Shown here: piece by piece, positions 23,894-34,667 of the stretch
Position numbering within the stretch: position 1 is the first letter of the stretch
Layout of the letters: every line of letters begins with the position of its first letter
From: Psilocybe azurescens
Lineage: Eukaryota; Basidiomycota; Agaricomycetes; Agaricales; Agrocybaceae
Assembly (NCBI GenBank): GCA_023853785.1
Contig: JAJIRX010000028.1
Span: 1 to 64,000 of the forward strand
DNA length: 64,000 bases
Direction: 5' to 3'
Program-made: the position numbers and the translations under genes
Notes under the pieces: model-generated
What the model was told of the DNA's origin: nothing
Databases searched by the model: none
The model's input: only the letters and a program-made list of their open reading frames with translations

Positions 23894-24610
23894 CTATCTG
23901 CCAAGTTGAACTAACGTTTCTGTCTGAACGGACCATTCCTCAGGCGAGAGCTCCTGCTCTCTAGATTTTAGAGCTCGGAAAGGAATACCTTCAAAGGGCG
24001 TTCTCTCTTGCAGGATGTTCTGGAAGGAGGCGGGACGCGTCGATAACAAAGCCTGAAGAACCCAAGAACCAGCATCGAGGAGGAGGAAGTGCATCTACCT
24101 TTGTCATTAAGCCGTGTTTCCCTGCCATGCGTTTATAGAAGGCGGTAAGCAAAATGCTTGAGGATAGACAAGGATGTGGATATCTCACCTATCGTTAAAT
24201 TCGTCGGATCGAAGTAGAAAAGGTTTGGGTGTAGACGACGATTGCTGCTATTGTGAATTGAGATGCCCAACGGAGCATCTTCATCGACAATGATGGTCGC
24301 CGGTTCTTCTGCTGTGAGATTCTGTCCTACGGGTTTAAACACCTCGCCGAGCTCCTCGGTCATCTCCAATAAGAGTTTGTGAAGCCCCATAGATACGCCA
24401 CCAAAGCGACGTGGTGATTTGAATTGAGGTTGTGATAGTAGTGAAGTGGGGCTTTGGCAACGTCGCGGATGATTTCAACATCATCAACCTTGACTGTATA
24501 TCGCATACAGGAATCAAGATGTGAAGCGACCAAAGGACTATACTGGTCAAAGTAAACCCGTCCGTCGAGTACAGTGAGTTCGAGGTCGAGGACAGTTCTT
24601 GGGTGTGTTT
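23894..24610 (-). pseudogene. C-terminal fragment of a caspase-like protein gene
   Basis: Matches the C-terminal third of the full gene at 27.5-29.9 kb: LDLELTVLDGRVYFDQYSPL, VKVDDVEIIRDVAKAPLHYY, MGLHKLLLEMTEELGEVF, LFYFDPTNLTIG, LQALLSTRPASFQNILQE and a final EEWSVQTETLVQLGR. The p20 caspase domain with its His and Cys is missing, and one frame change lies near 24.42 kb. The fragment is convergent with PARG copy 2, mirroring the PARG copy 3 / full caspase pair, so it is the decayed half of a duplicated two-gene unit. Confidence 0.75.
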
Positions 24611-25839
24611 GAGAGTGTAATTTTGCGATTTGGGGAAGTGGACCTATAAATGATTTTGAAGGTCCATCCTGCTGCAGAAAAAGACTGAGAAATGTAGCGC
24701 CGGACGAGAAGCGATGCAAGAAAGGGGTGTTTGAAGTAAGATACAGCCAAGGATGGAGTAGAGGCAAAAGAAAGGATGCAGTAACTTTTTCTCAACCGAG
24801 TAACAAAGAAAGGGAAAGGCGAGGTCGGGGTCATTTGAGCCATGCGGCAAACACGATTTGTCGCTGTTGTCGGACACCCGTATTAGTAAAGGGGTGAGAT
24901 GCTTGGTTACGACACGGAGCTCAGCCCCTGCTGCATGTGTGCCACATGCGTGAGGCTAATTCAAGGCTTGTCATGTGGTACAGAGCGTTCAACTTGCGGT
25001 ACATGCCATGCACATTGCATGTGGCTTTTGAGCATTTTTCACTAGGAATGAAGAAAGATGAAGAAGTAGGAGTTAGAACACGTTGATACTACGTACAAGC
25101 AGTGGCTTTGTATTTCACCTTCCATACCGAGTAACTTTGTGTTTGAACACGACTTTGTCGCGAGGAACTAATCCGAAATAGCGTTTCTGTTATCTGTTAT
25201 CTGTATCGCTATGCAGTGCAGGGGCAATTTGAGCCATGCGGCAAACGCGCAGCGCTTTGAGGTCCGGGATCCCACATGCACATTCATGTGATCCAACTTA
25301 GAAGAGTTTAGTCCGACGAATATATTTCATTAGACTCGCCAGTCAGTCACGCTGGCGAGCTCTAATCACATAACATCACAGAAGCACATGATTGGGGAGC
25401 TTTCCTCCTCTCTACTGGCAGTGCCGATGCCAAAAATGTCTAATCCCATGTGATCCCCTGGCTTTTGATAGTCCGTGCTGACAGCACGTGTCGCAAAGCC
25501 GGATGGGGACGAGCCTAATGTCATTGTTTCATCTGACCGTGCGTCAGAACTCACCAATGCATGTTATTGTACAACTTCTAGCCACCTATCATCATTAGGG
25601 ACACACAGTGGCATTAAATTGACTTGAATAGGTTGATTAGTGTGCGAAGAGTTCAAACGGTGGAGTAGGCTTTATGAATTTACGTTTTTGTTACTATTAT
25701 TACTGTGTATGTCACTGAAAATAGATAGATTGTAATTGTTATCCAACTGTCAGTGTAATCGTGAATGAGCCAAGAAGCACTACTGCATGATTGGGGCACG
25801 AGCCAGGGTGAACGGGAAATGTGTTGATAGCATTACGGA
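24611..25839. other. Gene-free stretch with a repeated 19-mer
   Basis: tttgagccatgcggcaaac occurs at 24834-24852 and again at 25228-25246. The rest shows CATG-rich low-order repetition around 24.93-25.03 kb and no recognisable exon. Confidence 0.5.
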
Positions 25840-26880
25840 AGAATTAAATTTGCACGTTGAGGTAGTGCTGTCACAACGGGTAGTGTGAAACTCCCGTGTT
25901 TACTCCTTATAACTCTCTGCCGTTTACACTTACTGACTGAGGTTTCTTTTAACCTCGTTCTGAACGGATTTTTGGGACGTACGATCACAACTTACTCAGG
26001 ACCCCTCGTAAGTTCTCTTTCCCGTATTATCCCTTCATTTCCATTACTAAATGGTACTCGATCAGACGGTATGTTCTTTTTTTCTCTATTATGAAATAAC
26101 CTATTTCCCTCCCCTCTCTACCCAATCCAACCTACCTTGATAACGCGTCTTCCTCTCGCTATTCCCCGCACCCCGCACCCAGAGCCGACATGACGCACTT
26201 TATACCCACGCGATGGCATACTTGCCGCGCATCGTGCTCGTCCAGAACGATAAGAGATGCGGCCGGTGGAGATGGACGTGCTCACAAATACGGCGATGCG
26301 GGCCAGGTGATGCAGCAGGAGGGTAGGGAACTGGAGGAGGAGGTGGAGAGTGAAAATGAGAAGACAGATTGAGAAGTGGGCGGTTGATGAAAAGGGTGAG
26401 GAGGCGAGTAGAAAGTGGACGGACAAGGGGCTGACAAAGGTAGTAGAGCAGGATGCAGAACTCGTCAGAAGGTTCCCGAACGTCCTCGAACTCGCAGACG
26501 GCCTTGAAGCACGCGCAACTTCCGGGCTTGAGTCTGCACTCACCTCTATCCCCGCCTCCAATACTCCACCACTCGAACGCACACCTCTCGAAAGCGAACA
26601 TATCATCGCCTCATCCTCGCGCTCTTCCAGCACTCCCATACCCCGTACCTCATCCTTTGCTCTTTCAGCATGGGCGTGTTCCAGAAACATACCCCTCGCC
26701 CTCGTCGCGTGCATCTTCTGGGATTTACTTGCGAAATAACGAGGGCAGTTCACAAATGTGTATATGAGGGTGTGGTTTTTATGATTTTGGGAAGTGGGAT
26801 TGTTAATGTTTTTAGGGAGATCGAGATGGACACAGTGTGCAGGACGGCCGCATTGATGGAGGCGATATAGGTACAGTCTC
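25840..26880 (+). pseudogene. PARG-like copy 3, eroded
   Basis: The 5' leader (25.85-25.96 kb, with cgtgtttactccttataact) resembles that of copy 1 (18.2 kb). The body preserves LYTHAMAYLPRIVLVQND (about 26.19-26.25 kb), a shortened charged segment, FWDLLAK and MILGSGIVNVFREIE (about 26.78-26.82 kb), aligning to FYTHAMVYSPRVVLFRND and FAILGSGTVRVFREV of copy 2. The catalytic GGG/AQEE exon is absent and the pieces lie in several frames. Clearly non-functional. Confidence 0.8.
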
Positions 26881-27516
26881 AGGATCTGGGGCAGCCTGCA
26901 AGACTATCACCTTTGAGTCCCCAATCTCTGAGTTTTTCTTATCACATCCCGTACGTACAACAAAGGAGTCGCGTCAAAATGGATGTGCAGCGCAAGTATC
27001 GCAGTGTTACTACGCGCTATTTCAATTCTGTCTGTATCATGCCTTTGGAAAGTGCTCAGTTTAATCCTTTGTATATTCAGGCGTCTATGGTCAAGGATTT
27101 GTCTGTGGTGAAAGCAATGGTGGGCATGTGTCGGCCAATAACTCGGTCATGTGCTTGACCTGTACTCTAAAATTGGCGGACACTGGGTCACGGACACACT
27201 GGCAATCGGACAGTTCGTGAGCACCTGTGGGAACGGAAAATCAGGAAATTATATAGATGTCTATGTATAGACTAGTTAAGTAGAAAGAGAAGTACAATAA
27301 TATCATTCAAGAAGTCTGAAGACGACAGAGTGATGAAACTAGTAAGTAGAGAAAGAAGTACAATACAATATATGTCATTCAAGCCAGTCTACTAGACAAA
27401 AGGGGGGATAAAAAGGAATGATGCAGGAAACAATGAAGAAGATTGAAAGGACGTCTGAGAGGTGAGTCTAATGAGAAGGTGATAGGTAAAGTCCAGTCTA
27501 TACCCGGTTTTCAGGA
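26881..27516. other. Convergent spacer between PARG copy 3 and caspase-like gene
   Basis: No coding signal. A near-duplicate stretch (agtagaaagagaagtacaat and relatives, about 27.28-27.40 kb) forms a short imperfect tandem repeat. Confidence 0.45.
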
Positions 27517-29889
27517 TCAAGGATTAGCCCGAATTATGGTCGTTATTGGTGTAAGATAATTGATTCTACGAATGTGAACCAACGTCACTGTCTGAACAGA
27601 TGATTCCTCAGTTGAAAGCTCTCTCACGCGGTTCCGGTCTAACTTACCTCGAAAAGAAACACCGTCAAAAGGCGTTTTTCTTGCAGGATGCTATCAAATG
27701 AAGCGGGATGTGTCGATAAGAAGAGCCTGAAGAATCCAAGATCCGAATTTATGTTGGCAGGAAGTCTAAATGACAAAGGACCACCCCCTTCATCACCATG
27801 GCTGAGCACGACCATCGATCGAGGAAGCACAGGCGCGTTTACTTTTGTCTTTGGGCCCCATGTACCTTTTCCTATTGGAGGCAGGTACCATGCATCTGTT
27901 GAAGGCGGTATGTCAAATGCTTGAAGATGAACTACAATGCGGATGGCTCACTTATTGTCAGATCTGTTGGGTTAAAGTAGAAAGGTGTGGGTACAAAGAG
28001 CGCCAGCCTTTGTTGTGTATTGTAACCCCTAGCTCTACTTTTCCATCGACAACAATGGTGGCTGATTCTTCTGCTATCAGATTCTGTCTGACGCGGTTGA
28101 ACACCTTGTCAAACACGTCTGTCATCTCCACCGAGAGCTTGTGAAGCTCCACACAGACACCACCAAGTGGACGCGGGGAGATGCGAGTGAGATTGCGATA
28201 GAAGTGAAATGAATATTTCACAACATCACGGACAATCTCAACATCACCAACCTTGACTGTCTGGGGCATGCGGGAGGGAAGATGGCCAGTGGCCAAGGGA
28301 TTATGTTGGTCAAAATGAACATATCCATTTAGCACGGTAAGTTCAAGGTCGCAGCCCTGCCGAGTGTCAACCAGCACGACAGATAACTGTAACCTCCAAT
28401 GAGGAGGGAATATAGACTCTAGCCATACCCAATCCGTGCTATAGAGACGGATATTGACATTGGCAAGCCGGTCTAGCTTTGAGTAGAAGAGAGGCAGTAA
28501 TCGAAATTTGGGACTGTCCGGAGGTAAGACAAGAACAGAGAACAGGGTATCTACGTGCGTAACCACAAGATATCCCTGACACGGATTAGGCTCCATGACA
28601 GTTTCTAACAGGTTGGTGTTGTGGACAGCAAAGCGCGAGCCTACAGTGACTCCCTGTGCCGAACCAGCGTGCAGAATTATTTCTTGATTTTTCCTGTGTC
28701 GTCTTGTCAAAATCATGGATTTGTCGGCACCCAAAACGCGATTATTGAACAATCGCCAATGTATGCCATCGCCCTCACACTGTGGTGTTTGTAGGCTACT
28801 ACAAATATAATACAGTCAATTCTGAAAGCTCTATAATTTCAGGATAAAAGCGTACCCAATAGGCATATCAAGCTTGTGCATCAGTGAGCCGTATGTTAGG
28901 CTTTTGATATCTTCGTTCTCTAGAACTTTGAGCAGATGATGAGTGAAAAGTCCGCATTTTGCGTGTCGATTTTCCGAAGCGACTTCGTTCCGTCCGCATG
29001 CAGCTAACACCACATATGAGCTTTGTTGGTCCTTAGGAGCTGTGCTTCCTCTACTGGTGCTTGAGGGAAGTACACTGCCTCCCGAGTGACTGTTAAATCC
29101 AGTGGGGTTGGCGATTAGTCTGACGGAATTCCGCTTCGGACTTGGGACCATCGCAGCTGCGTAGCAGCAATCAAGAATAACAGTCTAATAAGGGATACTG
29201 TCAATATGAGTTGTCCGTGACAGAAACACTGTTGTCTTTCGAGACACTTACAATATTATTCCCTTTCCGATGTTCTATCTTATTCAATAAAGCCGATATA
29301 GTGCGGTCAGCAATGCCTGGAACGATGTCTTGCTCTCTCTCGTTTTGAATCCCATCACTACGCTCAAAGGTTCCGATGTCACTGGGGCACAATATCCCGA
29401 TTTTGCCAGTTGCGGTTATCCGGTCGCCCCAGTCCGTGGGTGTTTCTGCCTGCGCTCCATGTCCAGCAAAGTAAAATATGATGGCAGCTTCGTCTTTCTG
29501 GTAAGTAGTGTTATCATAAAGCCAGGTGAAAGAAGAAATGATGGCCGTCCGGGAAGCTTGTTCATCCCGCAGGTTGTAGATGTTTTGTTCGGGTACATTC
29601 AACCGCATTTTGAGATAATTCTCAACGGCATCTGCATCGGCTGTAGCACCGGTGAGGTTGGTATATGTGTCGGACTCGTATTTGTTGATTCCTATGATGA
29701 TCGCAAGGATGGGGGGTAGGTTGGCTGGCTGGCTGGTAGGCCGGGTCCTTTAGCATTATGATGATCAATGCAAATCAAATGGAAGCTTCACTTGTCAAAG
29801 GCTATTGACTCACGGAGATATAGGATAGGAATACTGTTTGCAGGAGCTGGTAACATTCTCCACAAATTCAAAAGAAGGTATATTGACAT
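27517..29889 (-). CDS. Caspase-like (p20 / metacaspase-type) cysteine protease
   Basis: The domain begins PPILAIIIGINKYESDTY and GATADADAVENYLKMRL, has the catalytic His in AAIIFYFAGHGAQAET and the Cys in VILDCCYAAAM, and continues VVLAACGRNEVASE and GLFTHHLLKVLEN. A ~350-residue C-terminal extension follows (IILHAGSAQGVTVGSRFAVH; DLELTVLNGYVHFDQHNP; VKVGDVEIVRDVVKY), a layout common in Agaricomycete caspase-like proteins. The His-Cys dyad is intact, so protease activity is plausible; fungal relatives are linked to cell death and stress, but nothing here proves that. The start is uncertain: ATG 29889 (MSIYLLLNLWRM) needs a first intron to about 29.73 kb. Near the 3' end one base appears missing from an A5 run (about 27.68 kb); restoring it opens the frame to the stop at 27517-27519. 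Confidence 0.75.
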
Positions 29890-30610
29890 GTCGCGTGGAA
29901 GTCTCGATACCCAGGAATCGATTCTGAGATTGCTGCCACTTGACGTCGATGTTGTTCAACATTTTTGGTCCTCAGCAGCAGGAATAATTTAGCAGGCGTC
30001 AACAGTAGGAATTATATGGCAGTATCTATTAACAAGATTGAGGCCTTTAAACCCTGGCATTGAAAATGAGTAATGTGTATGATGCATGGCATTTAGTTGA
30101 ATGGAGTATGCTGCCTGAGTGGTAACTTGATTGAGATGTTGCAACACGTTCACCATGCGTGTTATACAACACAGTCGCATCTCAAATACCAATATAAGCT
30201 ATAAAGCATTACAAGTGTTAACTACTCGGATATTACACTCTTTTGTGTCAGATCCGTTTTGAAGCCCGTTGATCAGATATGATTTTGAATGGGTCTAACC
30301 ATATAGGTGTCCTCAATCCTTCAGGAATTAGATTTCCATAGTCAAAGTAAGTAAGCCTTGAACTAGAGGCTAGACATATGCAACACGGTTCCACCTCATA
30401 TATTTAACATCTTTGAACGGAAAAATACCAAAAAGTGATTGTGCCGAGGGAATATGTTCATGTACAAATACCAACTGAATAATGACACTCTCGGAAATAG
30501 ATGTTCAGATATTAGGAGCATTGATAGTCACCATTGAAGCATCAGCTAATAAAATCTACACTTAATTCATTCTTTTCAGCAATCTATAAATATTGGAGAC
30601 AAGAGTAAGC
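29890..30610. other. Intergenic
   Basis: Upstream region of the caspase-like gene. AT-rich, without a recognisable exon or RNA. Confidence 0.45.
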
Positions 30611-31141
30611 ACAGTGTGCGTGGCAAGGTTGCGTGCTTGCGTGTCCCTGAGTGCCATGCAAGTACACGCAAGCAAACACACGCGACATTTGCGTGCATTT
30701 GCATATGACTTTGGCATCCCACGCTCTACCGCCTCCGACATCCGGAAGCACTACAAACTGACAGGCTCAGTTAAAAATAGGCCTCGATCTGGGCATCCAG
30801 GAAAATTAGACAACCACGGCAAACACACTGTCATGCGAGAGGTATTAAAGGATTGAAAGAAACCATTTTTGCAGGTCGCAAAACTTGTATCACAGGAAAA
30901 TTGTAAGCCTGGTACCCCAGTCTTACCATAGCCCCTTTTCCATATTATCTTAATTCAAAAAAAAAAAAAAAAAACTAACTTCAACATGGAAAGGCGTGAG
31001 AAAGCATAGACTTGATGCAAGTCCAAGTCAAGGCCCAGGCAGCACTGAGGTTACTCATATAAGTAATGGGACTATACACTGAAATGCATGTACTAAGTCT
31101 ATGTTGCGTGGCACGCAAGTGCATGTAACCTTGCCACACAG
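30611..31141 (+). mobile_element. Tc1/mariner-like miniature element
   Basis: Imperfect terminal inverted repeats of about 30 bp (left tgtgcgtggcaaggttgcgt; right, reversed, tgtgtggcaaggttacatgc) bound 0.53 kb. Inside is a fragment of a Tc1/mariner-type transposase DNA-binding region and a 17-base A run (about 30957-30975). No catalytic domain is present, so it could only move in trans. The exact ends and a TA duplication could not be fixed. Confidence 0.55.
30656..30856 (+). pseudogene. Tc1/mariner transposase HTH fragment
   Basis: 67 codons: a recognition-helix-like AYDFGIPRSTASDIRKHYKL followed by GSVKNRPRSGHPGKL, the linker typical of Tc1-type paired HTH domains (GRPRKL/RSGRPRK-like). 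It stops at 30856 before any DDE/D region. An internally deleted remnant within the miniature element. Confidence 0.65.
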
Positions 31142-31325
31142 ATTTTTGTATGCCTAGGTGATCACTAATTGGCTGATGCTTTTCCAGAGAGATTCAGACA
31201 GTCGCTGTTTCCAATCTATCTCCGAACAGTTAATGATTTTCAGTTGATTAAACAATGAAGTTATCTAATATAGACGCCTGCTGGAGTAGGCCAATCTACC
31301 TATGCTAGCAGCTTGTGTCTGGGAA

Positions 31326-31467
31326 AGCTCGGATAGCTCGTCAAGCGGCCGCGCAGTATGGCATTGCGGGCCAAGGTTCGATCCCCGTCTAACTACGAAA
31401 GCGTGCTAGCACACAAATCGTGCACAGCTGCTGATGAGATCTACAGTAATGGAATCTAATCTAATCC
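31326..31467 (+). repeat. tRNA-derived SINE-like unit
   Basis: tagctcgtcaagcgg (31334-31348) resembles a Pol III A box and ggttcgatcc (31375-31384) is a canonical B box, about 26 nt apart. The sequence does not fold into a convincing tRNA: the acceptor and T stems are mismatched. A ~75-nt unrelated body follows and ends in short taatc-type repeats (aatctaatctaatc). This fits a tRNA-derived SINE or a decayed tRNA gene. Confidence 0.4.
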
Positions 31468-31856
31468 GCGCTCAGGCAGCTCGGCCCAGTTGGCCGGAAC
31501 CCACTACTAACACCGCGGTGGAGCAACATGAATTACATGTTTCCACGTTCCTTGCAGTGTGCGTTATTCTATGCGAAGGAATCGGAACACTGTTATTTAT
31601 AGCATAGAGGTCGTGGTCAACCACCCAACCAACAAAAACTATTCCGAGCTTAACCTTTACTACGTTCACAGATCATCTTTCTGAGTCAATCTCTGTCTGA
31701 AGGACATTTGAACAGTTGTCATCGCGATTCTATTGAATTAATAGCCACTCGCGTCTTGAGGAAATGATCAATGCAGCTTTTCTTTTTCTCTTTCTCTTTT
31801 CTTTTTTTGTTTGCTATTCAGGTGGCTTTCTTTTGTCAGGATGCTGCTAGACCTGG

Positions 31857-33626
31857 ATGCCGTCTTTTACAACAGCCATCGAGGATACTTCCCCTCTTCT
31901 TGTCTATTCCGCAAACTGGGGGCCGGGAGCTCAGCGGAAGACCCGAAAGCTGACCAGTAAGTTATTGACATTAATTTTCCTTTACCAAATTCCTGATGAG
32001 GGTGAACATGACCGTCTTAGATACACACAGGGCAGCTTCACTCTCACTTGAATGGTGCATCAATGTCTTTCTCGTTCTACGGCTCTTCCGTTGCTGTATA
32101 TGGCTCCAGACGCAGCAACCATGGGGAGTTACTGCGCCAATGTCGATGACTCTGCAACCCTTCCGTTCAGCAGGCAGTCGAGCACTGACCAATTTAACGA
32201 GACCATGTCCACCTCCAACATGAGTTTGGGACCTCATAATTTAACGATTACAAACGGAGACAACACATTATTCGATGTGGACTATGTAAGTTGCCCTTTT
32301 GTCGCACTGTTGCGCATGCCGTGTGTATGTCAGCCGACGATTTTTCTCAAGGTCACTTTCCTCTCGAGTGTCGGTAATGATGATGAGAATCTTATCGTCA
32401 ACACGTACCAGGATACGCACCCTGCATTCTCATATACCCCATCTTCTGCATGGAGTACGCCAAGTAATGTGGGAACCTTTTGGGTGGCTCAGGACAGTGC
32501 GTAGCTAAACACCTCAGTACTAAAAGATCGTCTGCTGACAGTGAAATCAGTGCAACCACGCAGTCTCAAGCAACTGCTACATTCATATTTCAAGTAAGAC
32601 TACCCTCCGCAAAACTGATCTGTGATCAAAATTGATTTACTCCTACCAAAGGGCAAGTCCATATATGCGTCAGAAAAGTAATGAATAAAACTGACCATTC
32701 GCTCTTCCTACCACAGGAGGCGCAGTGGCACTGTACAGACCGGTTGGACCCAACTCATCTAATTCATACTCTGTTTAAGTAGACAAGCAACCGCCATCCT
32801 TCTTCTCCGCCAACAAACTCCTCTATCGCCCACAGCAAGTATTATACTTTGCAGGAAACCTCGACGATGGACAGCACACGCTGGAAATTCAACTGTTTGG
32901 ATCAACGGGAGAGTCTGCTATCAATTATGCAGCTCTCTACACAGCACCATCTCTAGGAGGCAGGTGAGAATAGCGCTGGCCCTGGACTCATGGAGCTGTT
33001 AACTCACGAAACTGATCGTATAATTAGCTTTGTCGAAACAGTTACATACCCAACCGTAAAGGACATACATAGGAACCGACTTCCTCCAGGCGCTATCGCG
33101 GGACTGGTCCACCACGACGCTAGCCGTGTTTGCCTGTCTTTTCTCCGGCTTCCTGTTGTGGCGCCAACGCCATACCCTGAGTCCGAGCTACAAGCACAAA
33201 CAGTCTAAGCTGGTCGTTGGTGTGCAAGGCCCCGAAGTCGCTCGGCCGTTCTTGAAGTGCCCGATATTCCGACCGAGTGCTCCATGGAGCACACAGGGCA
33301 GCGTTCGTTCTCAGGCGTCGTCCCAGTTGCCCAGGTCTAGGTCGTTGCCCCGGAAGCGGGGGTTCTGCCGTCTGCTGTTCGTTTTATTCCATGTTTTTGA
33401 TATTCAACATCGCTTGACTAACTGTGAATATTGTCATTAGATGTCTGAGGCACATGCCCAACCACGTCAATTCCCCTTCGAAAGGACCCTCATCGTCATG
33501 AGGAATCCCACAAGCTCGCATCAACGGGTCCATGACAAGCCTACTGCGAGAGGATCATACCTAGGACCCCAACTCCCGGTTCATGGATCGATATCTCCTC
33601 TGACGGCACCACCAGAGTACTCGTAA
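31857..33626 (+). pseudogene. Cell-surface single-pass membrane protein (two ectodomain repeats), broken
   Basis: Belongs to a large Agaricomycete family with a paired beta-rich ectodomain, one membrane helix and a Pro/Ser-rich tail; function unknown. Visible are TTAIEDTSPLLVYSANW, MSFSFYGSSVAVYGSRRSN, YCANVDDSATLPF, LTITNGDNTLFDVDY (intron) VTFLSS, then in the second half GAVALYRPVGPNSSNSYSV, a TAA stop (32776-32778), VDKQPPSFFSANK and AINYAALYTAPSLGG, then PPGAIAG and a helix LAVFACLFSGFLLW. Frame changes at a G4 run (about 32122) and near 33.10 kb accompany the nonsense codon. The stop is not at a homopolymer, so this is probably a true pseudogene. Confidence 0.65.
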
Positions 33627-33926
33627 AGGCCTCTGATTATTATGGCTCAAGCTGGTCAACTGCATGCCACCAATAAATAGAAAAAGAAAAAAATTGAACA
33701 TTTTGGCAGTTTTCGTTTGGGGAAATTGGTTGGGATATTTATAATGATCATTCCTTTTCAGGGACTAGCAGGCTACCCGTGCGGAGCATGGGAACAGGGA
33801 CTTACTTGTTGCAATGTTTAAGAAATCTCGTATGTTGGGATCTCTGAATTGCTTTACTTCTTTGGGTTCTCTATAAGAGCGCTCTAAGAGGTCCTTAAAT
33901 AAGTGAACTGATTCTAGAGCTGTGTT

Positions 33927-34172
33927 AAGACTGATATCAAAGTTATGTCGGTCAAAGTCGAGACCAATGTTGCTTTGTATATGTAGTGAAGAGATAGATA
34001 GATGTATGGTAGTCTTGCTACAATCAACCAACCAGTATAAGTGACAATCAAGATCGAAAAATCCCTTTTTCTGTGTCTGAGTCAAGCTTATCTTGCAGTC
34101 AAAACGCACTATTCTGAACAATACTAACATAGTAGAAATGTGATTTCATCCGAGTCATGATCACAAACGCGA
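33927..34172. repeat. Direct repeat flanking the calpain gene, left copy
   Basis: About 85% similar by eye to 38828-39010, with shared runs such as gaagagatagatagatgtat and gtcatgatcacaaac. Separated by 4.9 kb containing the calpain gene. Confidence 0.7.
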
Positions 34173-34667
34173 CAGGTTCTGACTTCATTTTTTGGGTTTT
34201 AATCAGAAACTTTCACCATCAAATTACCAATACATTATAAGTGGGTCCCCGTGACCAAAGTCCGAGTCCGAGGCCACACCCCGATAAGCGCTTGGGTTCA
34301 GATAAGTCCGGATGCATTCGTCCAGTAGGTTGTATTCGGGGAAACAGAAAATTTCAAGCCCCAGGGATGACCTCAGTATATATTTCTTTGTATTCCTGCA
34401 TATACTCAAGGCTTCCCACTCAAGAGTTAAGATATGAACAAAAGTTACATTCAAAGCTGAAGTATCGCTGGCTAAATAAAATCTAGTTTACAGCCACACG
34501 TAATGTGTGCACAGAGTTGGTTGAACGAGAGAATAATTCAAGAACGGGCGGTATATTTATAACGTGAGAATGAGACTGGCATGGACTTTATTGGAGTGAG
34601 CGGAATGGTGAAGACTTCGCGCGAGGACGATAGCTTGACGAACCTTGCCAGTGGTATTGGTAGGTTA
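34173..34667. other. Intergenic, 3' of calpain gene
   Basis: No recognisable exon or RNA signal. Confidence 0.45.

Noticed and set aside
31326..31400. Functional tRNA gene
   Set aside because: A and B boxes are present but the acceptor and T stems do not pair, so a SINE or pseudo-tRNA is more likely.
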